From Cytophagales bacterium WSM2-2 (lineage in GTDB: Bacteria > Bacteroidota > Bacteroidia > Cytophagales > Cyclobacteriaceae), in contig BNHL01000001.1 in the NCBI GenBank assembly GCA_015472025.1, forward strand, positions 2,964,001-3,028,000: DNA of 64,000 nucleotides. The letters are read 5' to 3'. The notes below the pieces were generated by a model. It was given only the letters and a program-made list of their open reading frames with translations, made no database searches and was not told the DNA's origin. Each line of letters begins with the position of its first letter. Position 1 is the first letter of the stretch. The position numbers and the translations under genes were made by a program. Positions 44,384 to 52,803 of this stretch are shown in pieces.

Positions 44384-45407
44384 ACAAGATAGCTCGCTGC
44401 TCCGGGAGATATATCAACGGGTAGACGAGGAACTTACGTTTGGAGGGAAAACAAAAATTCTGCTCGTCTCCAAGTTTGCATTTTATTTCGTGTGGATGGT
44501 TGCGGCCTATGCAGGCATATATGTGGCAAGCAATACAGTCCTCTTTTTTGTTTCGTATGTAGCTTACGGCCTGGCTTCGGTGTTGATGGGATTCAATTTT
44601 GCGCACGACTTCAGTCACAACACGATATTTAAAAGCAAAAAACTGAATCAAGTGTGTTTCACTATAATCTATGCGTTGTTGGGGGCGCATGCCGAAGCAT
44701 GGAAGTACAGGCACATTCATTCACATCATTTTGCCCCGAATGTAAAAGATTACGATTCGGATTTGCAGATCACCAGTCTGATCCGGGTTGAACCGTCTAG
44801 CCCTATTCGGTGGTATCATCGAATCCAGCATATTTATGCACCACTGGCCTACACCACTTATTCCTTGTATTGGGTCTTCGTGAAAGACTTCGTTATCTAT
44901 TTCAGTGACAGGAGTAATCCCCAACGCATGAAAATCTACTGGCATATTTCATTCTGGCTGCAAAAATCATTTTACCTGAGCGCATTGTTGATTTATCCGG
45001 TTCTCTTTTCGAATCACCACTGGTCAACAGTTGCGACTGCATTTTTGGCGATGCACCTGGTACAATCCCTGTTTCTCTTGTTTACATTTTTTATTACTCA
45101 TCATGTGGAGAACACAGCCTATTTCGCTACAGATGCAAATGGATATATTTCAACTTCGTGGGTGACCAACCAGATCAAAAGCTCGAATGATTTTTACCCT
45201 TTCAGTAATACGGCCAATTTTATTTTCGGAGGATTTAATAATCATGTGGCACATCATTTATTTCCCCATGTGCATCATGTGCACTACCCACAACTGAACC
45301 GGATTTTGTACAGGGTATTAAATGAACATCATATAAAGCCGAATGAGACTACCTTTTTTGGAGGAGTTCTTTCGCATCTCAGACACCTGAAGAATATGGG
45401 AGCATGA
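44358..45407 (+). CDS. Membrane fatty acid desaturase, second of a tandem pair
   Basis: 349 residues from a TTG that overlaps the previous gene by 26 bases. Histidine boxes are HDFSH (83-87), HIHSHH (119-124) and HVAHH (296-300). The overall layout matches its neighbour, including the DYDSDLQITSLIRVEPSSPIRWYHRIQH segment, so the pair arose by duplication, but identity by eye is modest and substrate positions probably differ. The TTG start is inferred from the good match of the N-termini. The stop overlaps the CPBP-family gene (ATGA). Confidence 0.87.
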   Translation: MRDRHIHIEQDSSLLREIYQRVDEELTFGGKTKILLVSKFAFYFVWMVAAYAGIYVASNTVLFFVSYVAYGLASVLMGFNFAHDFSHNTIFKSKKLNQVCFTIIYALLGAHAEAWKYRHIHSHHFAPNVKDYDSDLQITSLIRVEPSSPIRWYHRIQHIYAPLAYTTYSLYWVFVKDFVIYFSDRSNPQRMKIYWHISFWLQKSFYLSALLIYPVLFSNHHWSTVATAFLAMHLVQSLFLLFTFFITHHVENTAYFATDANGYISTSWVTNQIKSSNDFYPFSNTANFIFGGFNNHVAHHLFPHVHHVHYPQLNRILYRVLNEHHIKPNETTFFGGVLSHLRHLKNMGA

Positions 45408-46045
45408 ATACAATAACTGACAGAATAAGAAAGTTCGAAATTTCTGCAGTTGTACTTACAGTAGCCGGTAAGTTCATTTTTGCAGATTATTTAAACTGGA
45501 AACTACCTTACGACACGATAGCAATACTTTCATGGACACTTTATGTCGTGAAAAGAAAAAAACAGATTCCAGGCATCGCAAAATACTGGGGATTCAGAAC
45601 TGACAACATCAAAAAAGTAACTATGATTATTTTGCCTTACGGTGTTTCAATGGCAATTCTTTGCTTCGTTGTGGGTATCTACCGGGATACTATCAATATT
45701 ACGTGGCATATCATTCCGATTCTTATCCTTTATCCGATTTGGGGAACAGTTCAACAATTTCTTTTGATGAGCCTGACTTCAGGCAACCTGAATGACCTTA
45801 GCAACTCGAACCTCAACAAGGGACTTGTGGTTTTAGTATCTGCTGTTCTGTTCGGGATAATCCATTACCCATACACCTGGTTAATGATTGGGACATTTGT
45901 CCTTGCCATTTTCTATGGCTTTGTTTATTTGAAAGAGAAAAACCTTTACGTCCTGGGTGTATTTCATGGTTGGCTGGGAGCGATACTCTTCTACACAGTT
46001 GTGGGTCGCGATCCTTTTAATGAACTGATAGGTAAAGTCTTTTAA
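45404..46045 (+). CDS. CPBP-family membrane protein with an altered catalytic motif
   Basis: 213 residues, about six membrane helices. The later CPBP motifs are present: FGIIHYP (H154) and VFHGWLG (H188). In active CPBP intramembrane proteases (CAAX prenyl endopeptidase-like) the first motif is EExxxR; here the same place reads IWGTVQQFLLMSL, with glutamines 117-118 instead of glutamates and no arginine. It may be inactive as a protease, or belong to a non-catalytic subgroup. Coupled to the desaturases by an ATGA overlap, which suggests a role in membrane lipid adaptation. Confidence 0.75.
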   Translation: MNTITDRIRKFEISAVVLTVAGKFIFADYLNWKLPYDTIAILSWTLYVVKRKKQIPGIAKYWGFRTDNIKKVTMIILPYGVSMAILCFVVGIYRDTINITWHIIPILILYPIWGTVQQFLLMSLTSGNLNDLSNSNLNKGLVVLVSAVLFGIIHYPYTWLMIGTFVLAIFYGFVYLKEKNLYVLGVFHGWLGAILFYTVVGRDPFNELIGKVF

Positions 46046-46051
46046 TGACTT

Positions 46052-46831
46052 TTACATTTGTTTTACAGGACGTAACCTCGAACTATCCTGCTTCAAGCTA
46101 TCATACCCGGAATTCGCCTCCATCGACTTTGAATCTTTGATCACATTAAATTTGATTTCATTCAGAGGCAGTGGAGCGGTATTACTATTCGGTCTTTTAT
46201 AAACTAGCTTTTTAGGTTTAACTATATTCTTTACCGCACTGATGAGTCCCTTGCCCGGCTTGTTTGAAAATAGTACCACTCCTTGTGGTCCCTTCATGTA
46301 GTCTAAATAATTGTCGTTCGCATTCATCGACTGTTGAGGTGCATAGAGTGCAATCCTTCTCATGATTTGTGCATTTTCCCTGGCAAGTTCTTCTTCCTTG
46401 GTCAGAACGGGAGTTGTGTTTAGTACTTTTTCCTTGAACTCACTTTCTGTCAGTGTAGAGTTTACGGTTACCGGATCAAGCGTTCTCACTTTAGGAGCCA
46501 TCGCTACAGTCAATCGCTTACCCGACATTTCATTCTGAAATTTTATAGCAGCGTCTTGGTAACTCAAATGAGAAAAAAAGATTGTATCGCCCGGTTGTGC
46601 GTACACCAGAAAACTTCCTTCGGAGTCACTGTAAGTATTATAGTTGTTTGTCCAGATGTAAACTCTGGCCAATGGTTGCGAATTAACAGAATCTGTCACT
46701 GTTCCATGTACTTGCCGATAACGATTCTTTGTTAGTGACTGAGAAACGACTTCCTGAGAAAATAGAAGCAACACAAGGCAAGAAAGCCATCTCAGCAGCG
46801 GGTGATCTAACAGATAAGAAATATTCATCAC
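46052..46831 (-). CDS. CarboxypepD_reg-like domain protein
   Basis: 259 residues. A signal peptide of about 30 residues (MMNISYLLDHPLLRWLSCLVLLLFSQEVVS) is followed by the carboxypeptidase-regulatory-like domain (about 38-115: HGTVTDSVNSQPLARVYIWTNN, DSEGSFLVYAQPGDTIFFSHLSYQ). The C-terminal ~140 residues are charged, with DYMKGPQGVVLFSNKP and RPNSNTAPLPLNEI, and have no recognised fold. It is likely periplasmic or surface-attached. The stop lies six bases from that of the convergent CPBP gene. Confidence 0.75.
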   Translation of the reverse strand: MMNISYLLDHPLLRWLSCLVLLLFSQEVVSQSLTKNRYRQVHGTVTDSVNSQPLARVYIWTNNYNTYSDSEGSFLVYAQPGDTIFFSHLSYQDAAIKFQNEMSGKRLTVAMAPKVRTLDPVTVNSTLTESEFKEKVLNTTPVLTKEEELARENAQIMRRIALYAPQQSMNANDNYLDYMKGPQGVVLFSNKPGKGLISAVKNIVKPKKLVYKRPNSNTAPLPLNEIKFNVIKDSKSMEANSGYDSLKQDSSRLRPVKQM

Positions 46832-46941
46832 AGCAGGTTCAGGCCACAGCCTGAGTAATGGCGTGGGTCTGTTTCAGTTGAGATGCCTGTAATCCTAAAA
46901 AAGTTTTATCGCCTGCCTTGCACTTTGGGCTTCGTGAAATA

Positions 46942-47592
46942 CTATATCGTAGCTCTGTGTTTATCCACCCAATATGCCCAGATCACAACCAGCCATTGCA
47001 AGTGACCCGCCCACGCGATTGCATTAACATCCGGAGGCGGAGGACCAAGAATGTTACTTACGGAGATGAGAAACAAAAAGGCGATCAAAGACCAAAATCC
47101 GAATTTGCCAACACGGTCAAGTGCTTTCGTGTTTCTCACATACAGGAAAACACCCACAACAAACAGGGCAGTCTCAATCACGAACGTGGCTACTTTATAA
47201 TTCCATAAGCCGAGTCCTACTTTGACTGATTCCGAAAGTGTGAGCGGCAGGTCCGGGCGGTGCGTAAAAAAATCAAGTAGCCAATGACTTGCAACGCATG
47301 CCGCTATCAGCAACCCTGCGGATGTATCTTTCTTAACAAAATAAATGATCGCAAAACCGGCCGCTGACCATACCAACGCCATCACCAGGCTGTGGGTGAT
47401 CGGGTAGTGGATAAAATTGAGCGGTGTCATGGCAGTGATGCCGGGTTCGATAATGACTTGTTCGATATTCAGGAGCAACAACGTGGGCCAGAGCAGATCC
47501 ACGAATTGAACAGCGAGAAAATAAGTACCTAACGACAACGAAGGCTTGACTGACTTGGCAGCCATACCTACTGCGAAATGGCCTATGAACAT
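46942..47592 (-). CDS. Membrane-bound metal-dependent hydrolase-like protein
   Basis: 216 residues with about six membrane helices. MFIGHFAVGMAAKSV at the N-terminus and the HYPITHSLVMAL (about 62-73) and ASHWLLDFFTHRPDLPL (about 100-116) segments carry the histidine-aspartate pattern of the YdjM-like inner-membrane hydrolase family. The biochemical role is unknown. No linked genes are evident. Confidence 0.75.
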   Translation of the reverse strand: MFIGHFAVGMAAKSVKPSLSLGTYFLAVQFVDLLWPTLLLLNIEQVIIEPGITAMTPLNFIHYPITHSLVMALVWSAAGFAIIYFVKKDTSAGLLIAACVASHWLLDFFTHRPDLPLTLSESVKVGLGLWNYKVATFVIETALFVVGVFLYVRNTKALDRVGKFGFWSLIAFLFLISVSNILGPPPPDVNAIAWAGHLQWLVVIWAYWVDKHRATI

Positions 47593-47816
47593 AACAATGG
47601 GGTTTTTCTTTCAAAGGAAATCAGAAAAATGAGGAGAGAAGAAAAATATTTTACGGAAGGCATTGGCTATTGGGTTTCGTAAAGTGAAATCTCCCCTGCT
47701 GGGTAGGGTTTTGTTTGAATCAATTTCATCACAGATCACCCCAAAAATAATGGTATTCACCCCATGGGCTTATCCTTCTGCCACCGTTTTCGTAAATTCA
47801 TGACGATCTCTTGTCT

Positions 47817-48713
47817 ATGAATTCATTAAAGAAAGCCTTAAAGGCTCCCTTTCCTTATTTTCTCAATGAAGAGAAGAAGAATGTGCTGCTTTGCTTCGGT
47901 GTTTGCGTGTTTCTGATCGGGTTCATCCTCGTATTCAATCCCAAAGCGATCCATGCAATCGACAAGACGATGCTCATCGTAGCATTTACATTCCTGGTAT
48001 TATTTCCGGGTGTTATTCTTGCTCCTAGAGTTTTCCCGGCCGCATTTGACACAGACACCTGGACGTTTGGTAAACATCTTGCATTTACCGGCATCCTGGT
48101 GCTGATCATTGGTATGGTAATCACCACAGGCCTTTATACACTAGGTTATTACCCTCGCTATTCGTTTGCACAAACAATGCTTCATATTTATCCGGATGTC
48201 TTCACGTATGGTATGATTCCAATTACCCTGGTTACGTTGATCACGAGGAACCAGATGCTAAGAGAGAATTTGAGAAGTGCTTTGAACGCAAATCTTGAGC
48301 TGGATAAAATACAACGGCTAAAAGAACAAACCCAGGATCAGCGCAATACCAACTCCATTATTATTCACTCCGATACCAGCGAGACCCTTACTCTTAATGT
48401 ATCCGAACTTCTTTTTGTAGAGGCGGACGATAACTACTCCACTTTTTACTGGCGCAATGGAGCAAGTGTGGAAAAGAGAATACTTCGCATGAATCTTAAA
48501 AGCGCTGAAAATCAACTGAACAATGATTTTACCATTCGTTGCCACCGTTCATTCATCGTCAATATCAATGTAATCGGAGCCATCTCGGGCAATACCAATG
48601 GATATAAACTCAGCGTCACCGGCTATGATTATTCAATTCCTGTTTCGAGAGCTAAAGGAAAAGAAGTTATCGATAAAATCGGGCAGATCAGAAGCGTGAT
48701 GGAGCTTCAATAA
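47817..48713 (+). CDS. Membrane-anchored LytTR transcriptional regulator
   Basis: 298 residues from the ATG at 47817; a TTG two codons earlier is less likely. Four membrane helices (about 27-44, 54-72, 87-109, 131-146) are followed by a short linker and a C-terminal LytTR domain (about 180-295) with NVSELLFVEADDNYSTFYW, KRILRMNLKSAE, and RCHRSFIVNINVIGAISGNT. There is no receiver domain, so signals must come from the membrane part. This one-component design is frequent in Bacteroidota. Target unknown. Confidence 0.88.
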   Translation: MNSLKKALKAPFPYFLNEEKKNVLLCFGVCVFLIGFILVFNPKAIHAIDKTMLIVAFTFLVLFPGVILAPRVFPAAFDTDTWTFGKHLAFTGILVLIIGMVITTGLYTLGYYPRYSFAQTMLHIYPDVFTYGMIPITLVTLITRNQMLRENLRSALNANLELDKIQRLKEQTQDQRNTNSIIIHSDTSETLTLNVSELLFVEADDNYSTFYWRNGASVEKRILRMNLKSAENQLNNDFTIRCHRSFIVNINVIGAISGNTNGYKLSVTGYDYSIPVSRAKGKEVIDKIGQIRSVMELQ

Positions 48714-48873
48714 ATATTCATTCGCCCCGCGTTTTAGTTACTGCCGTCATTTGTTTGCTGATGACTTCATTTTTTGATCGATTACCACATTGTTCTGATA
48801 AAGAACTTTTGGCATCCGTTATTCGCATCATCACGAAAGTGATTTCCTAAAATCAGGATGTCGAAAAATAAAA

Positions 48874-49623
48874 ATGATGCGTATGAATTTTGATGTAAAC
48901 AAATGGCTGCACAATCTGCAAAGCACCGGAACTAAGTATTTCCTTTTTGCAGGTATTTCTTTCCTGTTGTTTTATGTTCTGTTCAGGAATGTCTTTACGA
49001 CTATCCGTATTCAGAGAACGTTTCCCCGGCATAAGGACTATTACCGTGATATTATTTATTCCATGATATCGATGACCTTCTTTGCTACGATAGCGTATGT
49101 GGTGTTCACATCACTCCGTCCTTATAATCATATTCATTATGGCACTGTTGCTGAATATGGCACTGTGTACTTTTATCTCAGTTTCATCTGGATGTTCTTC
49201 CTGCACGATGCTTACTTCTACTGGATGCACCGGCTCATGCATCTCCCCATGCTTTATAAGTATGTCCACCGCATTCATCATCAGTCCACCAATCCATCGC
49301 CCTGGACAGCGTATGCTTTTCATCCACTCGAAGCCATAATAGAAGCTGGCATCGCTCCCCTGATTGCTTTTACCTTGCCGGTAAACCGCTACGCCTTCAC
49401 ACTCTTTATGATATTTCAATTAGGATATAATGTGTACGGACATCTCGGCTATGAAATTATACCTAAAGCATGGCGAGAAAGTCGTTTGGGACAATGGCTC
49501 AATACGTCCACTGCGCACAATGATCATCATCATTATTTCAAAGGGAATTACGGCTTGTACACGCGCATCTGGGACCGCTTGCTGAACACGGTTGCGAAAG
49601 AAAAAGAAAATAAAAGCGCTTAG
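48874..49623 (+). CDS. Sterol desaturase / fatty acid hydroxylase family protein
   Basis: 249 residues with several membrane helices. Histidine clusters: HDAYFYWMHRLMH (111-123), HRIHHQS (132-136 core) and, near the C-terminus, AHNDHHHYFKGNYG. The last motif with NYG is typical of sterol-desaturase-like di-iron enzymes. Alternative start codons lie within the first four residues. The stop overlaps that of the convergent carboxymuconolactone decarboxylase gene. It is shorter than the relative at 18279 because it lacks the extra C-terminal helices. Confidence 0.85.
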   Translation: MMRMNFDVNKWLHNLQSTGTKYFLFAGISFLLFYVLFRNVFTTIRIQRTFPRHKDYYRDIIYSMISMTFFATIAYVVFTSLRPYNHIHYGTVAEYGTVYFYLSFIWMFFLHDAYFYWMHRLMHLPMLYKYVHRIHHQSTNPSPWTAYAFHPLEAIIEAGIAPLIAFTLPVNRYAFTLFMIFQLGYNVYGHLGYEIIPKAWRESRLGQWLNTSTAHNDHHHYFKGNYGLYTRIWDRLLNTVAKEKENKSA

Positions 49624-50060
49624 CTAACTTTCAACAGCCCGTGTTGTTGAAAAACTTCTTTGGCATGTGCCAGCGCATTGCTTACGGCTGCGCCCCCGGA
49701 ATAAAACAAAAGCTGAAGTATTACTTCTACAATTTGTTCTTTGGTGGCGCCAAGTTTTAATGCGGCATCGATGTGTGCTTTCAGTTGCGGAACAGGATGT
49801 CCTAATGTAACGCAAGAAGCGATCACCACGTATTCGCGTGTGAGTAAATCAAGATTGGGTCTTGCCATAATACCTTGCATTGCCCAAACGATTGTCATGT
49901 CCACGAAATCGGGGCAAACATCTTTAAGGTTATTTACCAGCTGCTCGCCTGCCTGCCCGCCATGAAGCTGATTTAGCAGCGCGAGACCTTTTCTGTACTC
50001 ATCTGACCTGTTGTCCATCTTTTTTAGGTCAAAATTCTCGCTCTGATTTACTTTTGTCAA
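49620..50060 (-). CDS. Carboxymuconolactone decarboxylase family protein
   Basis: Up to 146 residues from a TTG; an ATG at 50018 would give 132 and keep all conserved parts. The core helices are DNRSDEYRKGLALLNQLHG, CPDFVDMTIVWAMQGIMARPNLDLLTRE, ASCVTLGHPVPQLKAHIDAALKLGATKEQI and VILQLLFYSGGAAVSNALAHA, as in 4-carboxymuconolactone decarboxylase (PcaC) and AhpD-like proteins. The AhpD CxxC pair is absent, so it is not an obvious peroxidase partner. It is divergent from an HxlR regulator, a frequent pairing with this family. Confidence 0.87.
   Translation of the reverse strand: MTKVNQSENFDLKKMDNRSDEYRKGLALLNQLHGGQAGEQLVNNLKDVCPDFVDMTIVWAMQGIMARPNLDLLTREYVVIASCVTLGHPVPQLKAHIDAALKLGATKEQIVEVILQLLFYSGGAAVSNALAHAKEVFQQHGLLKVS
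50049..50056 (+). promoter_or_regulatory. Possible -7 box of the hxlR-type gene
   Basis: TACTTTTG fits TAnnTTTG upstream of the HxlR-type gene. It lies within the longest version of the divergent gene, which favours the shorter start at 50018 for that gene. Confidence 0.4.
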
Positions 50061-50106
50061 GTAGTTACCTCAAAGTGCGATAGGGACAAATTTGTCAGTA
50101 ATGCTA

Positions 50107-50457
50107 ATGGCCAGTGAGTTAAAAAGAGAAATAGCGACAAAGAAATATTCGGCTGCGAGCGATTGCCCGATCACTGCGACCATCCATGTGATCGGGGGCA
50201 AGTGGAAACCTGTCATTATCTGGTTGCTAATAGACAACACCAAACGATTTGGTGAACTTCACAAATCCATTCCGGGCATTACCCTGAAAGTACTGACGCG
50301 TCAACTGAAAGAACTTGAATCGAATGCCATTGTGAACCGCAAAGTCTATCGGGCGGTGCCTCCTAAAGTAGAGTACTCACTGACTGAAAAAGGAAAGTCA
50401 TTGATCCCACTCATGGAAACGATGGCCTCCTGGAGCCGGACAAATATCAAGAGCTGA
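50107..50457 (+). CDS. HxlR-family transcriptional regulator
   Basis: 116 residues from the ATG of MASELKREI; two earlier starts within 15 bases are possible. The winged helix-turn-helix has DCPITATIHVIGGKWKPVIIWLL, with the conserved redox cysteine of HxlR/HypR proteins, KRFGELHKSIPGITLKVLTRQLKELE and VEYSLTEKGKSLIPLM. Such regulators often answer to electrophiles or disulfide stress. It likely controls the divergent carboxymuconolactone decarboxylase gene, and is followed by a Crp/Fnr regulator gene after 22 bases. Confidence 0.92.
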   Translation: MASELKREIATKKYSAASDCPITATIHVIGGKWKPVIIWLLIDNTKRFGELHKSIPGITLKVLTRQLKELESNAIVNRKVYRAVPPKVEYSLTEKGKSLIPLMETMASWSRTNIKS

Positions 50458-50479
50458 TTTGGAGTAGAGATAACATTTA

Positions 50480-51052
50480 ATGATAACAACCAAACTGGTT
50501 AAGAAAATCGGTGAGCTTTCAAATTTCTCTTCTGCTGAATTTGATCTATTCCTTTCTTGTGCCCGACAAAGAGAGATGGCAAAACGGGAGCTACTGCTGC
50601 GGGAAGGCGATGTCTGCAATGATCTTTATTTTGTAGAAGAAGGATATCTGAGGGCGCATACTGACCGGGATGGAAAGGAAGTAAGCATCCGTTTTACTTT
50701 TGAGGGAGAATTTACCAGCAACATCAAAAGCCTGAAATTGCAGCAACCATCGGTTTACTCCATCACCGCAGGTGAGCCTGCATTGGTTACGTTGTTTGAC
50801 AAAGATGCGTTGCTAAAACAGTATTTTCATTCGCCAGCGATTGAGGCATTGTGTATGCGCGTGTTGGGATTCATGTACATGGATGAAGCAGAACAGCACA
50901 GCCTTCACCAACGCTATACACCTGCACAACGTTACCATCACTTGCTGCGTCACAAGCCCGGGATGGTACAACGAGTGCCGGTCATGCATCTTTCCTCTTA
51001 CCTCGGTATCACGCGAGAAGCGCTGAGCCGTATCAGGGCTCGAAAAAAATAA
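50480..51052 (+). CDS. Crp/Fnr-family transcriptional regulator
   Basis: 190 residues. The N-terminal cyclic-nucleotide-binding-like beta roll covers about 20-110 (LLLREGDVCNDLYFVEEGYLRAHTD, GEFTSNIKSL). The C-terminal winged helix ends in the recognition helix LGITREALSRIRARKK, with the R-E-x-x-x-R spacing used by CRP to read TGTGA. No iron-sulfur cysteine cluster is present at the N-terminus. An exact TGTGA-N6-TCACA site lies 14 bases past its stop. Probably co-transcribed with the HxlR gene. Confidence 0.9.
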   Translation: MITTKLVKKIGELSNFSSAEFDLFLSCARQREMAKRELLLREGDVCNDLYFVEEGYLRAHTDRDGKEVSIRFTFEGEFTSNIKSLKLQQPSVYSITAGEPALVTLFDKDALLKQYFHSPAIEALCMRVLGFMYMDEAEQHSLHQRYTPAQRYHHLLRHKPGMVQRVPVMHLSSYLGITREALSRIRARKK

Positions 51053-51065
51053 GTCAGGCGAATTA

Positions 51066-51081
51066 TGTGATTTTGATCACA
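51066..51081. promoter_or_regulatory. CRP-type binding site
   Basis: TGTGATTTTGATCACA is an exact TGTGA-N6-TCACA palindrome. It lies between the Crp/Fnr gene and a small membrane protein gene starting at 51139, at a plausible activating distance from the latter. The recognition helix of the neighbouring regulator fits this sequence. Confidence 0.65.
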
Positions 51082-51138
51082 CACTATACTGTGTTCTTCT
51101 TTTGAATTTTGAGTTCTATAAAATTCAAATTGAAGAAT

Positions 51139-51441
51139 ATGAAATGGTATAATTTTATTGCTTGCTTTTTTCTGGGTGTATTCCTGGTAAATAGTCTTCC
51201 TCACTTCATTCACGGCATTTCGGGCAATCGATTCCCAACGCCTTTTGCTACTCCGCCAGGAAAAGGGCTGTCACCACCAATAGTTAATTTGCTGTGGGCG
51301 TATGTGAACGTGACTATCTGCTTCTTTTTGTTCAGAGCATCACGAATAACTGTGGAAGAAAAATGGGGCGTGATTGTATTTGCTGCCGGATTCATAATCA
51401 TGAGTATCCGCCTCTGTATGGTATTGACCAATAAAATGTGA
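51139..51441 (+). CDS. Small membrane protein of unknown function
   Basis: 100 residues from the ATG of MKWYNFIACFFLGVFLVN; an upstream TTG would prepend non-conserved residues. Three hydrophobic segments: about 5-17, 48-66 and 74-94. The sequence ANSLPHFIHGISGNRFPTPFATPPGKGLSPP-like stretch in the first loop (read in parts: SLPHFIHGISG, FPTPFATPPG) is distinctive and resembles a small family often seen beside regulators; no function is known. It probably depends on the CRP-type site upstream. Confidence 0.65.
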   Translation: MKWYNFIACFFLGVFLVNSLPHFIHGISGNRFPTPFATPPGKGLSPPIVNLLWAYVNVTICFFLFRASRITVEEKWGVIVFAAGFIIMSIRLCMVLTNKM

Positions 51442-51610
51442 AAGGAAATTACTGTTATTTCAAGGGTATGGTTGTACTCACGTAAACCTGGTGGTGATAG
51501 GGAGGATTTTTATTTCGAAATTGACCCTGCACTAACGAAAATAAAAAAAATTATAACTGGCAGGCAACGAAAGCATGCCACTACGCATTTATATAACCAA
51601 ATAGCCAATC

Positions 51611-52153
51611 TTGACCGAAATCGACATTATCAGGGGTTGTCAGAAGGAACTGAAAGCGGCACAGGAGCACCTCTTCGAGGTGTATTCGGATCGTATGTTC
51701 AGGCTTTGCTTCCGGTATGTCAGGCTTCAGGCAGATGCGGAAGATGTAGTGATCCGCGGGTTTAGCAAAGTCTTTGAAAGCATTTCCAATTTTAAATACC
51801 AGGGAGATGGAAGCCTTGAGGCGTGGATCAGGAAAATTGTAGTGAATGAGTCATTGATGTGGTTGCGCAGAAGGCATAACTTCAATATGACAGAAACGAT
51901 TGAAGACACGCTTCCTCAGATTGACCTCAGCTCATTAGGGGAATTGGAGGCCAAAGATATTTATGGGCTCATCGGCCAGTTGCCCACGGGCTACAGAACT
52001 GTTTTCAATCTTTTTGTCATCGAGGGCTATAGCCACGAGGAAATAGCAGCTATGCTAAAAATTAGTGAAGGCACTTCGCGCTCGCAGTTGTTCAAAGCAA
52101 AAAGTCTTTTAAAGAAAGCATTAACCAGGGAGGGGTTTCAGTATGGAACATGA
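51611..52153 (+). CDS. ECF-type RNA polymerase sigma factor
   Basis: 180 residues from a TTG. Region 2 includes LFEVYSDRMFRLCFRYVRLQADAEDVVIRGFSKVFESI. Region 4 has LPTGYRTVFNLFVIEGYSHEEIAAMLKISEGTSRSQLFKAKSLLKKAL with the recognition helix. There is no extra C-terminal domain. It overlaps the next gene by 11 bases, which encodes a probable anti-sigma-like protein; the following genes encode exported proteins and may be its regulon. Confidence 0.92.
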   Translation: MTEIDIIRGCQKELKAAQEHLFEVYSDRMFRLCFRYVRLQADAEDVVIRGFSKVFESISNFKYQGDGSLEAWIRKIVVNESLMWLRRRHNFNMTETIEDTLPQIDLSSLGELEAKDIYGLIGQLPTGYRTVFNLFVIEGYSHEEIAAMLKISEGTSRSQLFKAKSLLKKALTREGFQYGT

Positions 52154-52778
52154 AAAGAAAATACAGGATAAAATTCGAAATCTCGAATTGACCCCTATCC
52201 GCTGGAACAAGCAAGAAGCGTGGGCTGCTGTTCGTAAGGAGACTAAGGCAGCTCCACGCAGATTATATTATTATGCAGCAGCCGTTTTGATATTGGCTTT
52301 GGCCCTGACTTTTTCATTGCAATGGAAGACCACAGAAAGAAAAGAAACAAGCCAGGCATATCAGGTTAAACAGGAAAAGGAAAACGACAAGGAAGAAATA
52401 CAGAAACCAATGGAAGAGGTCCGTACTCCGCAGCTAAAGCAGGAGAAGATTTTTACAAAGCCCGAGATCACAAAGAGCGACAGGATACTTCCACTGCAGA
52501 CCCTTGCTCCCTTATTTATCCGGCAGCGTGATTCAGTCATTCTCAACTTGGAGAACCCAGTCGCTTATCAAAAACCGGATACGCTCTCACTACAGAATGC
52601 TGAAGCACAGGTATCGCCTGTTGAACCGGTCATCGGGGTTTACTCCCCCAAAGAAGAGAATAACGCCAGGCGAGCTGAGAAAAAACTCAGGATAAAATTA
52701 TTCAGCCTCCCGGAAGAGAGGTACGCAAACAATGTCCCAGTCCCATCTACACCAACGCTATCGGTTAGAATAAACTAG
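52143..52778 (+). CDS. Probable anti-sigma-factor-like membrane protein
   Basis: 211 residues. A ~40-residue cytoplasmic N-terminus with WNKQEAWAAVRKE, one membrane helix (about 41-58: LYYYAAAVLILALALTFSL) and a long, charged, K/E/P-rich extracytoplasmic part. This topology and the overlap with an ECF sigma gene suggest an anti-sigma factor, although no zinc-finger motif (HxxxCxxC) is present. No family name can be given. Confidence 0.65.
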   Translation: MEHEKKIQDKIRNLELTPIRWNKQEAWAAVRKETKAAPRRLYYYAAAVLILALALTFSLQWKTTERKETSQAYQVKQEKENDKEEIQKPMEEVRTPQLKQEKIFTKPEITKSDRILPLQTLAPLFIRQRDSVILNLENPVAYQKPDTLSLQNAEAQVSPVEPVIGVYSPKEENNARRAEKKLRIKLFSLPEERYANNVPVPSTPTLSVRIN

Positions 52779-52803
52779 TCACTACTTTTTAAATAAATAG
52801 ATT

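Noticed and set aside
51472-51765. Forward frame before the ECF sigma gene
   Set aside because: It overlaps the start of the sigma factor in another frame and shows no protein-like pattern.
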